From positions 1 through 64,000 of the forward strand of contig JBNRMV010000005.1 in assembly GCA_050309775.1 (NCBI GenBank): DNA of 64,000 nt, given 5' to 3'. The position numbers were made by a program, and so were the translations under genes. Shown piece by piece: positions 6,816 through 17,025 of this stretch; within the stretch, counting starts at the first letter, position 1; the number at the start of each line of letters is the position of its first letter. Source of the stretch: DTU072 sp050309775 (GTDB taxonomy: Bacteria > Bacillota > Clostridia > Christensenellales > DTU072). Below the pieces are notes generated by a model. It worked only from the letters and a program-made list of their open reading frames with translations. It was not told the origin of the DNA and searched no databases.

Positions 6816-9800
6816 CTACGGCTTGGAAACAATGTATTGCTCATAAAGCGGCCACTGTCCTTTGTAGGCTGTTACTGTGCTGTCATTTACGCTCTTGTTG
6901 ACATATATTACCAAATCAGGATTTATGACAAACGGTGAGTTGCCTTGCGGCGGCATATTGCCATTCATATATATTGTACGCAAGTTCGTGCAACCTGCAA
7001 ACGCATCGTCGCTTATTACGGTTACATTGGCCGGGAAAGTAATTGTCTTGAGTGCAGTGCAACCCTGAAAAGCATTTTGCTCGATTATCAATCCGCTCTC
7101 GCCGCCCGTGAATATTATTTCTTCAAGGCTGGTGCAGCCCTTGAAGGCGTTTGCTCCGATATATTGCAACGATGCCGGCAATACTATTCTGCGCAATGAA
7201 GTGGCATTTTCAAATGCGCCCTCAAGTATATAGCGGATTTGGGCGCCCGGCATATACACTCCGTTCTCGAAATGCCCTTCCACAAAGGTCACCTCTTCTA
7301 TGACATCGTTATAGGCAAAGGCCGAATACCCGCCTGACTTTGCTATGCCGACAATCTCGTCGCCGCTGTGGGAATAAGGTATCATTACATATCTGTCAGC
7401 GCCCGAATAACCGACAAGGTATGTGCCTGCGGTTGCGCCGGCAGGCGTCATTGTTTCGGTATATAGCTCCCCGACAATAGTTCCCGAATGGTTGTCTATC
7501 CATTTTGCGTAAAGCGTAATATCTCTTGAGGGCAGGAACGGCAGAGGAATAAGGTCTGCATAAGCGTTCGGCTCTTGTGGTTCAAAGCCCTCGTTGAAAA
7601 CCTCGTACCAACCAATGAAAGTATAGCCGTCAAGCGTGGGTATGGGCTCAACATACATTGCGTTGGTGTTTATTACGGTATTTTCAAGATAAGCGTCCTC
7701 GTATACTAAATCAAATGTAATCTTATACTTCTTTATGACTGATTCTTCTCTGTCGTTTATGAATCTCGACCATGATTCGTTTTCACGATAGTTGTTGAAT
7801 ATGGCTTCGGTCTCGACATAAATCCTGCCGGGGATTTGGTTGTCCTCGTCCAATTCAGGGGGATTGGCTCCCAACATAGTGATTGTCGATGTCTGCGACA
7901 TATTGTTGAATGCCCTTGCCATAATCTTGGTTACGAAAGCGCCTACTTCTATGTTGCGCAAACGGGTGTTGCCGTTGAACGCGTCAATACCGATAGTCGT
8001 CACATTGCCGGGTATAATGGCCTGATAAGAGTTGCCCTTGTAGCCCAACAAAATATTGTTTATTATTATGAAGTCATCCGCATAGTCATTCAGCCATTTT
8101 GAGCCTTTGAACGCATCCTTACCAATATGCGTAATGGTGTCGGGGAAGTTTATGTTTTCGAGCATTGAGCAATTCGAGAACGCTTCCTCACCAATAGCAA
8201 ACAGCTGGCTGCCGTTCTCAAATATAACGCTGACAAGCGTTGTGTTGTTTGCAAAGGCGCCCTTGCTTATCGCCGCCACTTCTTTGGAGATGACCACAAC
8301 GGAATCGGTGCCGGTATACTTCAACAACACGCTGCCGACCGTCATTATAACATCGTTGTTGCTCTCAACATATGGCACTGCGTAAAATGCGTCGTCGCCT
8401 ATTTCCATAAGGCTTGAGGGCAGCACAACATTCATCAAAGATGTGCAATTATAAAAAGCTCCGGCTTCAATCTTTGTCAACATGCTGTTCGATGCGGGAA
8501 TGTCCACAGAAAGCAGATTGGTGCAATTCTTGAATGCATTTGCCGCAATGGATGAGAGCCGGGTGCTGACGCCAAATACCACTGTTTTAAGGTTTCGGCA
8601 ATCAGAGAAAGTGTCTTCAAGTATGGATGTTAGACTGCATCTGTCGGCAAACTTTACCGATTGAATTCCCGAACCTTTGTATGCGCCCTTTCCGAGAACA
8701 GTCAAGCTGGCAGGGAATTCTACCGCTGAAAGGCTGTTGCATAGAGCAAATGCCTCATCGTTTATTTCTTGCACATTGCTGTTTGTACCAAAATTAAAGT
8801 CAACCATCATCAGGCAGCCATAGAATGCCCTTGCTCTGATATTCCTTATGGACGCGCCGTCAGCAAACTGCACCTTTTGGATATTTATGCAATTCTCAAA
8901 AGCGCTTTCGCCTATTGTCACAACGGTGTTGGGCATATAAATATCCTTGATAAAAATGTTATTCATGAATGCCCGTCTTTCTATGCTGTTAATGGTGTTG
9001 GGGATATGCAGCGTGCTTTGCTTGCCCTTGTAACGGAACAGAATGTTGTTGACTGTGATTATGTCGTCTATATAATATTTCAGCCAGCCTGTTTCGTCCA
9101 ATGCGTCGGGAGCAACGCTCTCCACTGTTTGTGGGAATGTTATTTGCTTGAGGTTCTGGCAACCATAAAATGCTTTTTCGCCAATCTTGCGCAAAGAGGC
9201 AGGCAGCTTAATTTCTGACAAATTGATGCAGCCGTACAGAACTTCTTTGGGCATTTCTTCTATGGCGTCGGGGAAGATTATCGACCTTATGATGGTGTTG
9301 TTTTTGAAAGCGCCCTCAACCAAATATTTTATGCTGTCGGGAACGATTACATATTGACTGGAGCCCCTGTATTCAATCAGCACATCGTTTATGCTTAGGA
9401 AGTCTCCCAAAAATTGGTCATACCATAGAGTATCCTCAAATGCGCCCTTTTCTATCGTGCGAATGGTCCTGGGCAGAATAATCTGATATACATATTCGTT
9501 GTTTGCGTTGCCCTCTGCCGAAAATGCGCCGGCAAGCACAGCAGTAACGGGTTTGCCCTTATATTCGTTGGGAACTACTACATATCTGTGCGTTCCTTCA
9601 TATTTTTCTACGGCATATTCATTTCCGTCATTTATTAACTTATATGCTAAACCGGGAGTACCTTGATTTTCCTCATACCATCTTGCATAGAATGTTTTTG
9701 GAGCATCAATCTGATACGGGAAAATCACCGGGTCAGCCGAATAATCAATGTTGCCGTCTTCGTCCGCATCAAACCAGCCTGCAAAGACATAACCCTGTCT

Positions 9801-12782
9801 TTCGTTGGGGGGCGGCGGCACCTGAACGGTGTTGGTGTCGTATGTGGTCAAGGCGCCTACATGGCTGTCAAACGAAACACCTCTGTTGTTAAGCTGGAAC
9901 AATCCTTTTTTGCCCCACATCGGGCTGGTGCGCTCATATACTCCGCACTTGCTCCATTGCGAGTCATTTTCGTACGCTCTCAAATACAACTCTGAGATAT
10001 GGAAAGGCACAAGTACCGTAAAGTCAAAACTCTCGTCGCCCGACTGGTATTGCGCGTCTGTGGTGAACACCTCTCCCAAAGAAGAAAGCGTAGGCGGTGT
10101 TGTTGAAAGCACGGTTATTCTGTAAAGGTTCGGGCAATTGACAAAGGCATACTCGCCGATATAACTCACGCTGGCAGGAATTGTAATATGGAATATACCG
10201 CTGCAGCCATAAAAAGCATAGCTGCCGATAGTTTCCAGACCGGCATTAAGGGTTATGGCGGTCAGGTTGCTGAGTTCGGCAAATGCGCTGTCGGCAATTA
10301 CTTTTATGTTGTTTGGCAGCGTCACCTGCGAACCTGTACCGTTGTATTTTATCAGTACATTTCCGATAGTGAGGAATTCCGGAGTTTTGGCATCATACCA
10401 TGGGGTATGCAGGAATGTTTCCTCGGCTATCTCAGCCAACGCTATTTGCGCAAGTTCTTCACCGTCATTGTTGTTGATTGCAGAAAGCCTTGAACAGTCT
10501 GCAAAAGCTCCTTTGGCTATGCGTGTAAGAGTTTTTGGCAGTATCACGCTTTCGAGGGTTTCGGCAAAGCGGAAAGCGTATTCTTCTATGAATTGCACGC
10601 CCTCGCTTATTGTAACATTGCGGATAATTTTGTTGTTGTAGAATGTATACTTGCCTATTCCAATAATATCAAGACCGTCAATTTTTTGCGGAATGACCAA
10701 GTCGGCGGTCTGGTCGCGCAAGCCGTAAATAGTCAGTTTGTTGTCAATGTTTTTGGTGTAAAGATAGCCCGTATCGGAATTGTAATAAAAAACTTGCGGC
10801 GGAGTGCTTTCGATTATTTCATAACCGTCAAAAGCCGAATAATCATTTGTTGCGCCTTCGGGAACAATGATATATTGCGGTCTGAATTCGCCATCGCCAA
10901 AAAGATTTACGGCAACTGACTCAGGCTGATTTTGCGCCTCAAATTGCAAAAACTGGATTTTTGGGCTGACAAAAGACTTGCCTTCAATACTTTTGATAGA
11001 GGCAGGCAATGACACGCCGGTTATGTTTGCATTTATGAATGCTCCGGCTTTTATGGTTTCTACGCCTTGCGGCACGACATATGTTGCCGAAGTGTTTTGC
11101 ACATTGTTTGCAGGATACGCAATCAGCGTTATGGCAGTTTTGTCATACAACACGCCTTTTGAACTGCTGAAGTGGCTGGAATCGCCCTTGAGCGTTATGT
11201 CGCGCAGCTGCGAACAACCATAAAAAACATTGCTGCCTATGCTGTCAAGCCTTGTTGAAGGCAACTCGATACTGGTCAATTTGTTCAGTCCCTCAAAAGC
11301 TCTGTTGCCTATTTCTTTCAGCATGGCATTTTGCGCAAATCGGATTTCGCGCAAGGTGCTGTCCTCTTCCATGAGCAAAGCGCCCTCTGCAATTGTTTGA
11401 ACGCTGTAAGGCACGGCAATTTCAATCAGCTGCGTACAATTCATAAATGCATAGTTGCCGATATATGTCAGATTCTCATTGCTGAGGAAATTTATTTCCA
11501 TGAGGTTCTTTGCGTTGGCAAAAGCATAACTCTCTATTCTTATCACGCTGCTGGGCACATTGTATCGGTTGCTCTCCTTGCCCGCAGGATAAGCCCAAAT
11601 TTTTTCTTTGTTGACATCGAACAACACTCCGTCGGTAACAGAAAAATAGTTGTTTGTGGCAGTCACCGAAAAACTCTTATTCTTTGCGTTGCGGAAGACT
11701 CCGCTGTCAATGCTGTCCACATCCAAGTTGTTATGCTTTTCGGGAATGACAATGATATCGTCGTCACCGGAATAACCGCTTATCGCATATGCGTTGTTTC
11801 TGTACGAATATTCCAATCCCGAAGACCCGATTGTGCGTGAGACATATTTTGCATAGAATGTAATCTCGCTCTGCAACAAGTATGGGAAAGTCACCATTTC
11901 GCCGTCAAATGTATCATTTGTGTACCAGCCAAGGAACTCGGCATGCGGCACAATGGGAGAATCCGTCGGAGAAATCATAGTGTATGCCGGATAGTTGACA
12001 ACCTTCGGCGCTCTGCCGTCGGCGCCAAACACATAATATACATTTATGGTGTTGTCTATGTACAGCGCAGTATAGGTTGTGTCCACAAAAAGTTCTGTAA
12101 GCGGCGAATCCCAGCCCGTAGCGGTCTTGCCCGCTACAACGGGAAAGGCCGGAGCCACTGTAGATGCATGAGTGCCTTTCAGCACCCTGGTTTCAAGAAT
12201 AGAAACACCGCTTTGGTGTATAAATTTCACCATACAGTACGCCGATTCAAAAGTGGCTGTAAATGTTTTGTTTTCGTAAATACGCTCTAAAACAGAATAA
12301 TTGCCGTACTGGTCGCGCCAGTCGGCAAAATTGTAGTCGGGTTTTGACGGAGCCGGGGGCGCCGACACATATGCGCCGTCATCGACATAAAGTATGTCGC
12401 CGATTTGTGAATTGTCTTCGTTGACAAATACTACCTTGTGTTTGCCGGTGATGCCCTCGCGCAATTTCAGAGTAAATGTTGTGGTTTTTTGTCTGTATGT
12501 AACGGTAATTGTCTGATCTCCGGGTACAAGCAGTTTGACATGGTCTTCTGCTTTAATCATAGTTTTTTCTAGGGGAACTCTCTCGGTTTCTTCGTTCTCG
12601 TAAGTTAAAATTAAATATATATTCGATATTGAGAAGTTTTCGACATCATAAATATCCTGAATGGTGTCAGGGTCAGCCTCTATTCCCACCAGCTTGCCTT
12701 TTCCTGCCGCGCAAGCGGCAAATGTAAACATGGTCGCAAGCAGCAAGACGGCTATTAATATCGAACGAAAAACCTTATTCAT
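6816..12782 (-). CDS. Giant surface lipoprotein with InlB-type and BspA-like leucine-rich modules
   Basis: A 1,988-residue protein. A lipoprotein signal ends in FAAC with the lipidated Cys at 24. A short beta domain (about 30-110) is followed by three InlB-like beta modules (115-180, 181-243, 246-313), ending in forms like FLGWY...ITFYAKY. Then come BspA-type (LRR_5) leucine-rich repeats at about 355-955 and 1060-1680. Two more InlB-like modules (about 960-1036 and 1686-1762) split these blocks, and a last LRR block runs at 1810-1950. Seven times the LRR ladder is interrupted by a unit of form INNVLxxYKG...IP (about 385, 543, 805, 1130, 1245, 1485, 1575). It probably binds host or polymer ligands at the cell surface; the ligand is unknown. 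It has its own promoter and AGGAG site. Confidence 0.9.
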   Translation of the reverse strand: MNKVFRSILIAVLLLATMFTFAACAAGKGKLVGIEADPDTIQDIYDVENFSISNIYLILTYENEETERVPLEKTMIKAEDHVKLLVPGDQTITVTYRQKTTTFTLKLREGITGKHKVVFVNEDNSQIGDILYVDDGAYVSAPPAPSKPDYNFADWRDQYGNYSVLERIYENKTFTATFESAYCMVKFIHQSGVSILETRVLKGTHASTVAPAFPVVAGKTATGWDSPLTELFVDTTYTALYIDNTINVYYVFGADGRAPKVVNYPAYTMISPTDSPIVPHAEFLGWYTNDTFDGEMVTFPYLLQSEITFYAKYVSRTIGSSGLEYSYRNNAYAISGYSGDDDIIVIPEKHNNLDVDSIDSGVFRNAKNKSFSVTATNNYFSVTDGVLFDVNKEKIWAYPAGKESNRYNVPSSVIRIESYAFANAKNLMEINFLSNENLTYIGNYAFMNCTQLIEIAVPYSVQTIAEGALLMEEDSTLREIRFAQNAMLKEIGNRAFEGLNKLTSIELPSTRLDSIGSNVFYGCSQLRDITLKGDSSHFSSSKGVLYDKTAITLIAYPANNVQNTSATYVVPQGVETIKAGAFINANITGVSLPASIKSIEGKSFVSPKIQFLQFEAQNQPESVAVNLFGDGEFRPQYIIVPEGATNDYSAFDGYEIIESTPPQVFYYNSDTGYLYTKNIDNKLTIYGLRDQTADLVIPQKIDGLDIIGIGKYTFYNNKIIRNVTISEGVQFIEEYAFRFAETLESVILPKTLTRIAKGAFADCSRLSAINNNDGEELAQIALAEIAEETFLHTPWYDAKTPEFLTIGNVLIKYNGTGSQVTLPNNIKVIADSAFAELSNLTAITLNAGLETIGSYAFYGCSGIFHITIPASVSYIGEYAFVNCPNLYRITVLSTTPPTLSSLGEVFTTDAQYQSGDESFDFTVLVPFHISELYLRAYENDSQWSKCGVYERTSPMWGKKGLFQLNNRGVSFDSHVGALTTYDTNTVQVPPPPNERQGYVFAGWFDADEDGNIDYSADPVIFPYQIDAPKTFYARWYEENQGTPGLAYKLINDGNEYAVEKYEGTHRYVVVPNEYKGKPVTAVLAGAFSAEGNANNEYVYQIILPRTIRTIEKGAFEDTLWYDQFLGDFLSINDVLIEYRGSSQYVIVPDSIKYLVEGAFKNNTIIRSIIFPDAIEEMPKEVLYGCINLSEIKLPASLRKIGEKAFYGCQNLKQITFPQTVESVAPDALDETGWLKYYIDDIITVNNILFRYKGKQSTLHIPNTINSIERRAFMNNIFIKDIYMPNTVVTIGESAFENCINIQKVQFADGASIRNIRARAFYGCLMMVDFNFGTNSNVQEINDEAFALCNSLSAVEFPASLTVLGKGAYKGSGIQSVKFADRCSLTSILEDTFSDCRNLKTVVFGVSTRLSSIAANAFKNCTNLLSVDIPASNSMLTKIEAGAFYNCTSLMNVVLPSSLMEIGDDAFYAVPYVESNNDVIMTVGSVLLKYTGTDSVVVISKEVAAISKGAFANNTTLVSVIFENGSQLFAIGEEAFSNCSMLENINFPDTITHIGKDAFKGSKWLNDYADDFIIINNILLGYKGNSYQAIIPGNVTTIGIDAFNGNTRLRNIEVGAFVTKIMARAFNNMSQTSTITMLGANPPELDEDNQIPGRIYVETEAIFNNYRENESWSRFINDREESVIKKYKITFDLVYEDAYLENTVINTNAMYVEPIPTLDGYTFIGWYEVFNEGFEPQEPNAYADLIPLPFLPSRDITLYAKWIDNHSGTIVGELYTETMTPAGATAGTYLVGYSGADRYVMIPYSHSGDEIVGIAKSGGYSAFAYNDVIEEVTFVEGHFENGVYMPGAQIRYILEGAFENATSLRRIVLPASLQYIGANAFKGCTSLEEIIFTGGESGLIIEQNAFQGCTALKTITFPANVTVISDDAFAGCTNLRTIYMNGNMPPQGNSPFVINPDLVIYVNKSVNDSTVTAYKGQWPLYEQYIVSKP

Positions 12783-12819
12783 GTTGTATTACTCCTATGA
12801 ACACAATTAGCCATTATTA

Positions 12820-12856
12820 TATATAATAATATAACATTAACAAGTCAAAAAATCAA
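12820..12856 (-). promoter_or_regulatory. Promoter of the giant lipoprotein gene
   Basis: Two overlapping sigma-A solutions are visible on the minus strand, both with 17-base spacers: TTGATT (12851-12856) with TATATT (12828-12833, preceded by TG at the extended position), and TTGACT (12843-12848) with TATATA (12820-12825). An 18-bp perfect palindrome, ATTATTATATATAATAAT (12813-12830), lies over the -10 and start region and could be an operator or simple AT-rich sequence. Confidence 0.6.
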
Positions 12857-12858
12857 TA

Positions 12859-12888
12859 GTATTTTATAGTTAATAAAAAATAAAATAC
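12859..12888 (-). terminator. Weak AT-rich hairpin after recG
   Basis: Nine-base arms GTATTTTAT and ATAAAATAC lie 1 base past the recG stop, followed on the minus strand by TATTGATTTTTT. The stem has little GC, so it is a weak terminator at best. Confidence 0.3.
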
Positions 12889-12889
12889 A

Positions 12890-14845
12890 TTAAGTCAGGC
12901 TGACCTCATCAAGGCGGTGTCTTTCAATTTCGCCTCGCAGTTGCTTGTCAAGTTTATTCAAATCCAAACGGTCGGCAATGCTTTTTGCTTTCCGGATATT
13001 CTCTGCGGTGACTCCGTGCATATCCTGTCCGCTTTGTTTGACGCCAAAAAACTCGCCGCCGCCTCTTTGCGCAAAGTCGTATTCGGCTATTTTCATACCG
13101 TCGGAACAACCCTTCAAAAACTCCAACCTCTCCCCGGGTTTTTCGGCATATAAAAAACAGCTTGCCTCGGAGCCGTCACGCCCTATTCTGCCCCTCAACT
13201 GGTGCAGCGACGCCAAGCCGAATCGGTCGGCGTCCATAATAAGCATAATCGACGCGTCAGGAATGTCGATGCCCACTTCTATGACCGAAGTCGCCACAAG
13301 CGCCGACAGTTTATTTTGACGAAAAAGCTCAATGATTTCTTGTTTCTGCCCCTCTTTTTGTTTGCCGTGCAGCAAGCCGATATTTGTACCGCAAAACTCG
13401 CCCTCGGTCAATTCTTTGAAAAGGCTTTCAACAGAGTGCATATCCATGCCCTCGCTGTCCTCTATCCTCGGCGCCACAATAAAAGTTTTTTTCCCTGCCC
13501 GACATTCTTTTGCGGCAAAAGCCAGCATTGCTTGGCGCTTTTCTTTGCTTACAACATATGTCGTGACATTGCCTCCGTATCTGCGCTGCAATTCAAAAAA
13601 TTCAATGTTGCCGAACAGCGCCAGCCTCAAACTGCGCGGTATGGGAGTGGCTGTCATTGTCAGCGTATCGCACATATTTTTATCAATAAGAGCCGTTCTC
13701 TGCCCAACGCCGAAGCGATGCTGTTCATCCATTACGCAAAAAGCCAATTGACGGAACTCCACATCTGCGCTTATTAGAGAATGCGTACCGATAAGTACTT
13801 GCGTCCGTCCTTCTTTAATTTCTTCCAATATCTTTCTGCGCTCTTGCGCCTTAACTGCCGCCGTCAGTAGCCTAACGGTTATGCCTGCGCCTTGAAAAAG
13901 CCTTTGCGCATTCTCGTAGTGCTGTCTTGCCAAAATTTCTGTCGGCGCCATAATTGCCGACTGAAAGCCGTTCCTTGCAATAAAAGCGCACAAAATTAGC
14001 GCCACTATGGTTTTTCCGCTGCCTACATCGCCCGACAACATAGCGTTCAGGGGCTCTTGTTTTTTAAGCCTTTCCGATATATTCTCAACTGCGCTTTTTT
14101 GCGACTCTGTCAGCGTAAAGCCTGCATTGGAAATTATGTCAGACAAATCGACATCGGCATAAACTCTGTTTTTTGGTTGGCTTTTATTTGACAGCCGAAA
14201 AGCCAGCAGCCTTTTTGTTACGCTTTCAATTATAATTCGCTGTGAAGCTGCCTGAGCGGAAAGCATATCCGTCGGCATATGCGCTTGTTGCACCGCCTGC
14301 GCAAAAGGCATCAAGCCGCACTCCTTTTCCGCAGTCTCATCAATAACGCTGTTGAAAGGCAAACTCAAATCCAATGCGCTTTTTACTGCGGCGGCATATT
14401 GCCGCTGCGAAACAACTCCCTTTGTGCGATAAATGGGCTTTATACCCTCAAAACGGCTGTTCTCCGTCTTTTTTTCAAAAAGCGGATTGACAAAACGCGG
14501 CAATCCCTCGTCAAATGAAAGTTTTCCGAAAACCGTAATAAGGTCGCCCTCTGCTATGGCTTTGCTGACATAATTCTGATTAAACCAAATGGCGGAAATG
14601 TCGCCGCCGGAAAAACTGCCGTATATGCGAAAAATCTGCAGCTTGCCTTTTCTGAACGGCGCTCTGACCTTTTTTACGGTGATATCAATTTTGCAATAAC
14701 AGCCTTCGCAAGCGTGTGTTGCCGCCTGTGACAAATCGGCATAGCTGCCGGGTAAAGAAAACAATAAATCGTACGGAGTAAAAATGCCCAACTTGTTGTA
14801 CTTTTGTTTGGTCTTTTCTCCGATACCTTTTATGCGGGTAAGCAT
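12890..14845 (-). CDS. recG: ATP-dependent DNA helicase RecG
   Basis: A 651-residue monomeric helicase that reverses stalled forks and branch-migrates Holliday junctions. The N-terminal OB-fold wedge domain is followed by SF2 motor domains: Walker A GDVGSGKT, DEQH box, TATPIPRS and the C-terminal QLRGRIGR motif. It is a little shorter than the usual 680-690 residues. It starts on the base after the fakA stop codon (TAAATG), so the two are co-translated. Confidence 0.97.
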   Translation of the reverse strand: MLTRIKGIGEKTKQKYNKLGIFTPYDLLFSLPGSYADLSQAATHACEGCYCKIDITVKKVRAPFRKGKLQIFRIYGSFSGGDISAIWFNQNYVSKAIAEGDLITVFGKLSFDEGLPRFVNPLFEKKTENSRFEGIKPIYRTKGVVSQRQYAAAVKSALDLSLPFNSVIDETAEKECGLMPFAQAVQQAHMPTDMLSAQAASQRIIIESVTKRLLAFRLSNKSQPKNRVYADVDLSDIISNAGFTLTESQKSAVENISERLKKQEPLNAMLSGDVGSGKTIVALILCAFIARNGFQSAIMAPTEILARQHYENAQRLFQGAGITVRLLTAAVKAQERRKILEEIKEGRTQVLIGTHSLISADVEFRQLAFCVMDEQHRFGVGQRTALIDKNMCDTLTMTATPIPRSLRLALFGNIEFFELQRRYGGNVTTYVVSKEKRQAMLAFAAKECRAGKKTFIVAPRIEDSEGMDMHSVESLFKELTEGEFCGTNIGLLHGKQKEGQKQEIIELFRQNKLSALVATSVIEVGIDIPDASIMLIMDADRFGLASLHQLRGRIGRDGSEASCFLYAEKPGERLEFLKGCSDGMKIAEYDFAQRGGGEFFGVKQSGQDMHGVTAENIRKAKSIADRLDLNKLDKQLRGEIERHRLDEVSLT

Positions 14846-16477
14846 TTATTCCAGACTTATGAGATAAAAGTAATGCGGCTGTCCGCCGGGCACTGCAATG
14901 ATATCCTTGTCGGGATAAATGTTCATGAGTTCCTCTTGCAACGCCGCCGCCGATTCTTCGGAAGTGTCCTTGCCGTAATAAATCGTAATGGTGGAGTGCG
15001 CTTCCGTTATGGATGTGGCAATGGTCTGCTTTGCCACCTCGTTTATGTCGGAGCCTTGAGCTACAATGCCCTTTTCTAAACCTATTATGTCGCCGCTGTG
15101 CAAATCAAAGCCGTCCATCTCGGTGTCACGCACGGCGTGGGTAACCTGCAAACAAGTGATAGAAAAGGCGGCTTTTTGCATGGCGCGCGTGTTCTCGTCA
15201 ATGGAAAATTCAGCGTCAAAAGACATGGCTGCGGCTATGCCCATGGGCATATTTGATGTGGCAATAACTACCAGCGTATTGTCGGTAAGTTCCTTGGCTT
15301 GTTCGCATGCAAGAATTATGTTTTTGTTGTTGGGAAGAACAAAAACTGTATCCGCGGCTACAGAATTGACTATTTTTACGATATCAGAAACACTGGGATT
15401 CATTGTTTGTCCGCCCTCAAGAACGGCGTCTGCTCCCAGCTCCGTGAACAATGTCCTGAAGCCCTCTCCACTGCCTATCGCCACCATGCCTTGGGGCTTG
15501 TTCTGGCGTGTTTCTCTGGCTTTCAGCAACGCTCTGTTCTGTTCAAACATGTTTTCAATTTTTGGCTTATCCAACTCTCCCAGCTCCAGCGCATAAGTCA
15601 GCGCCTTGCCCGGCTCATTGGTATGAACATGTACCTTGACAAGCTGAAGGTCGCCTACGACAATAACGCTGTCGCCTATGTCGCTGAGTTTGTCGCGCAG
15701 TTTGTCTATGTCCGCCGTGGTAATGCGGCTTTTCATGTTTATTACAAAGAACTCTGTGCAATAACCATACTTAATTTCTTCCAAATCGTGAATATCCGCC
15801 TCAAAAAAGACTTGTTTTGGGGTTTCGGATGCAGTTACGGTTTCTTCGGGAGCTTTTATTTCAATGCCGGCAAGTTTGTAATACATTCCAGAAAGAATAT
15901 AAAGCAAACCCTGTCCGCCTGCGTCTACTACGCCTGCTTTTTTAAGTACTGGCAGCATTTCGGGCGTTTCGGCAAGCACTTGTTCGCCTTTTTTTATTAT
16001 TTTTTGGAAAAAATCTATAAAATCCGTATTTCGCGCGGCTATTTTTGTGGCATAGTCGCCTATCATTCTGATTACGGTAAGAATAGTGCCTTCTTTTGGG
16101 TGCGTGACTGCGTCATATGCTTTGTTGGCGCCGTTTTCGAGCGCTTTTGCAAAGGTTTTTGTGTTTATGACTTTTGATTGAGCGACAATTTCGGCTATAC
16201 CCTTAAAAATCTGGGAAAGAATTACGCCGCTGTTGCCTCTTGCGCCTTTTAGCGCTCCTTTTGAAAAGGCTTTTATTATGTCAGCTGTGTTGTCGGAAGT
16301 CTCAAACTCCGTTTCTTTTACTGTCGACGCCATCGTCAAGCTCATGTTTGTGCCGGTGTCGCCATCAGGGACGGGAAAGACATTTAGGCTGTCGACATAG
16401 GCTTTGTTGATATCAAGATTCTGCTTTGCGCCTGTTATTATCTCCCGAAGGAGTTTGTTGTCTATATTTGTTATCAT
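14846..16477 (-). CDS. fakA: DAK2-domain fatty acid kinase subunit A (YloV/FakA-like)
   Basis: 543 residues. The N-terminal DhaL-type ATP-binding domain carries NVFPVPDGDTGTNMS, whose aspartates bind Mg-ATP; a middle domain and a DegV-like C-terminal domain follow. In Firmicutes this subunit phosphorylates exogenous fatty acids bound by FakB for phospholipid synthesis. No fakB is in the window. Its place between asp23 and recG matches B. subtilis yloU-yloV-recG. GAGGAAATA precedes the ATG. Confidence 0.9.
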   Translation of the reverse strand: MITNIDNKLLREIITGAKQNLDINKAYVDSLNVFPVPDGDTGTNMSLTMASTVKETEFETSDNTADIIKAFSKGALKGARGNSGVILSQIFKGIAEIVAQSKVINTKTFAKALENGANKAYDAVTHPKEGTILTVIRMIGDYATKIAARNTDFIDFFQKIIKKGEQVLAETPEMLPVLKKAGVVDAGGQGLLYILSGMYYKLAGIEIKAPEETVTASETPKQVFFEADIHDLEEIKYGYCTEFFVINMKSRITTADIDKLRDKLSDIGDSVIVVGDLQLVKVHVHTNEPGKALTYALELGELDKPKIENMFEQNRALLKARETRQNKPQGMVAIGSGEGFRTLFTELGADAVLEGGQTMNPSVSDIVKIVNSVAADTVFVLPNNKNIILACEQAKELTDNTLVVIATSNMPMGIAAAMSFDAEFSIDENTRAMQKAAFSITCLQVTHAVRDTEMDGFDLHSGDIIGLEKGIVAQGSDINEVAKQTIATSITEAHSTITIYYGKDTSEESAAALQEELMNIYPDKDIIAVPGGQPHYFYLISLE

Positions 16478-16519
16478 TATTTCCTCACATATTGTTGTGA
16501 GACTGACGGCTCTACCCTA

Positions 16520-16870
16520 TTACAACTTTACGCCCAACACATGGACATTTACTTCCTTGACGCGCATTCCGGTGAAATGCTCAACATGGTATTTCACCGT
16601 GGAAATAAGGGAGCTTACAACAGCCTCTTTGTTCAAATCAGCCTTTAACAAAATGTATAAATCAATATAAATTCTGTTGTCGATGGTAACTAATTTCACA
16701 CCTTTAGTGACTGATTCTTTTTTGAAAATAGAAAGGATACTGTCAGACAATCTTCTGCTGACAAGGTCGGCTACTCCGTAGCACTCCCGCGCCACACGGC
16801 TGACAACGATAGCTACCGCTTCATCAGAAATGGTAATATCGCCGTATATATTAGAAGTTTTGAGCGCCAT
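16520..16870 (-). CDS. Asp23/Gls24 family envelope stress protein (YloU-like)
   Basis: A 116-residue Asp23 domain protein without signal peptide or membrane segment. It begins with YGDITISDEAVAIV and ends with the typical VNVHVLGVKL. Family members form cytoplasmic or membrane-associated scaffolds linked to cell-envelope homeostasis. It is first in the asp23-fakA-recG operon and divergent from rpmB, the conserved Firmicutes arrangement. Confidence 0.93.
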   Translation of the reverse strand: MALKTSNIYGDITISDEAVAIVVSRVARECYGVADLVSRRLSDSILSIFKKESVTKGVKLVTIDNRIYIDLYILLKADLNKEAVVSSLISTVKYHVEHFTGMRVKEVNVHVLGVKL

Positions 16871-16910
16871 ATGACAATCCTTAATTTTTTTATCAAAGTT
16901 TTACTATTAT

Positions 16911-16939
16911 ATAATAGTATACTATGAAAATATTTGCAA
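16911..16939 (-). promoter_or_regulatory. Promoter of asp23-fakA-recG
   Basis: On the minus strand: -35 TTGCAA (16934-16939), 17-base spacer, -10 TATTAT (16911-16916). An 18-bp palindrome TACTATTATATAATAGTA (16902-16919) covers the -10 and start site and overlaps a second palindrome, ATAGTATACTAT (16914-16925). Confidence 0.6.
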
Positions 16940-16966
16940 GTAAATTGAAAAATTAACTTAAAACTG

Positions 16967-16995
16967 TTGCCAAAAACCTCTTTACATTGTATAAT
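16967..16995 (+). promoter_or_regulatory. Promoter of rpmB
   Basis: -35 TTGCCA (16967-16972), 17-base spacer, perfect -10 TATAAT (16990-16995). Predicted start is near 17002, giving a short leader with AGGAGGT at 17012-17018 before the ATG at 17026. Confidence 0.85.
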
Positions 16996-17025
16996 TACAA
17001 AGTCTAAAAGTAGGAGGTAAACAAA

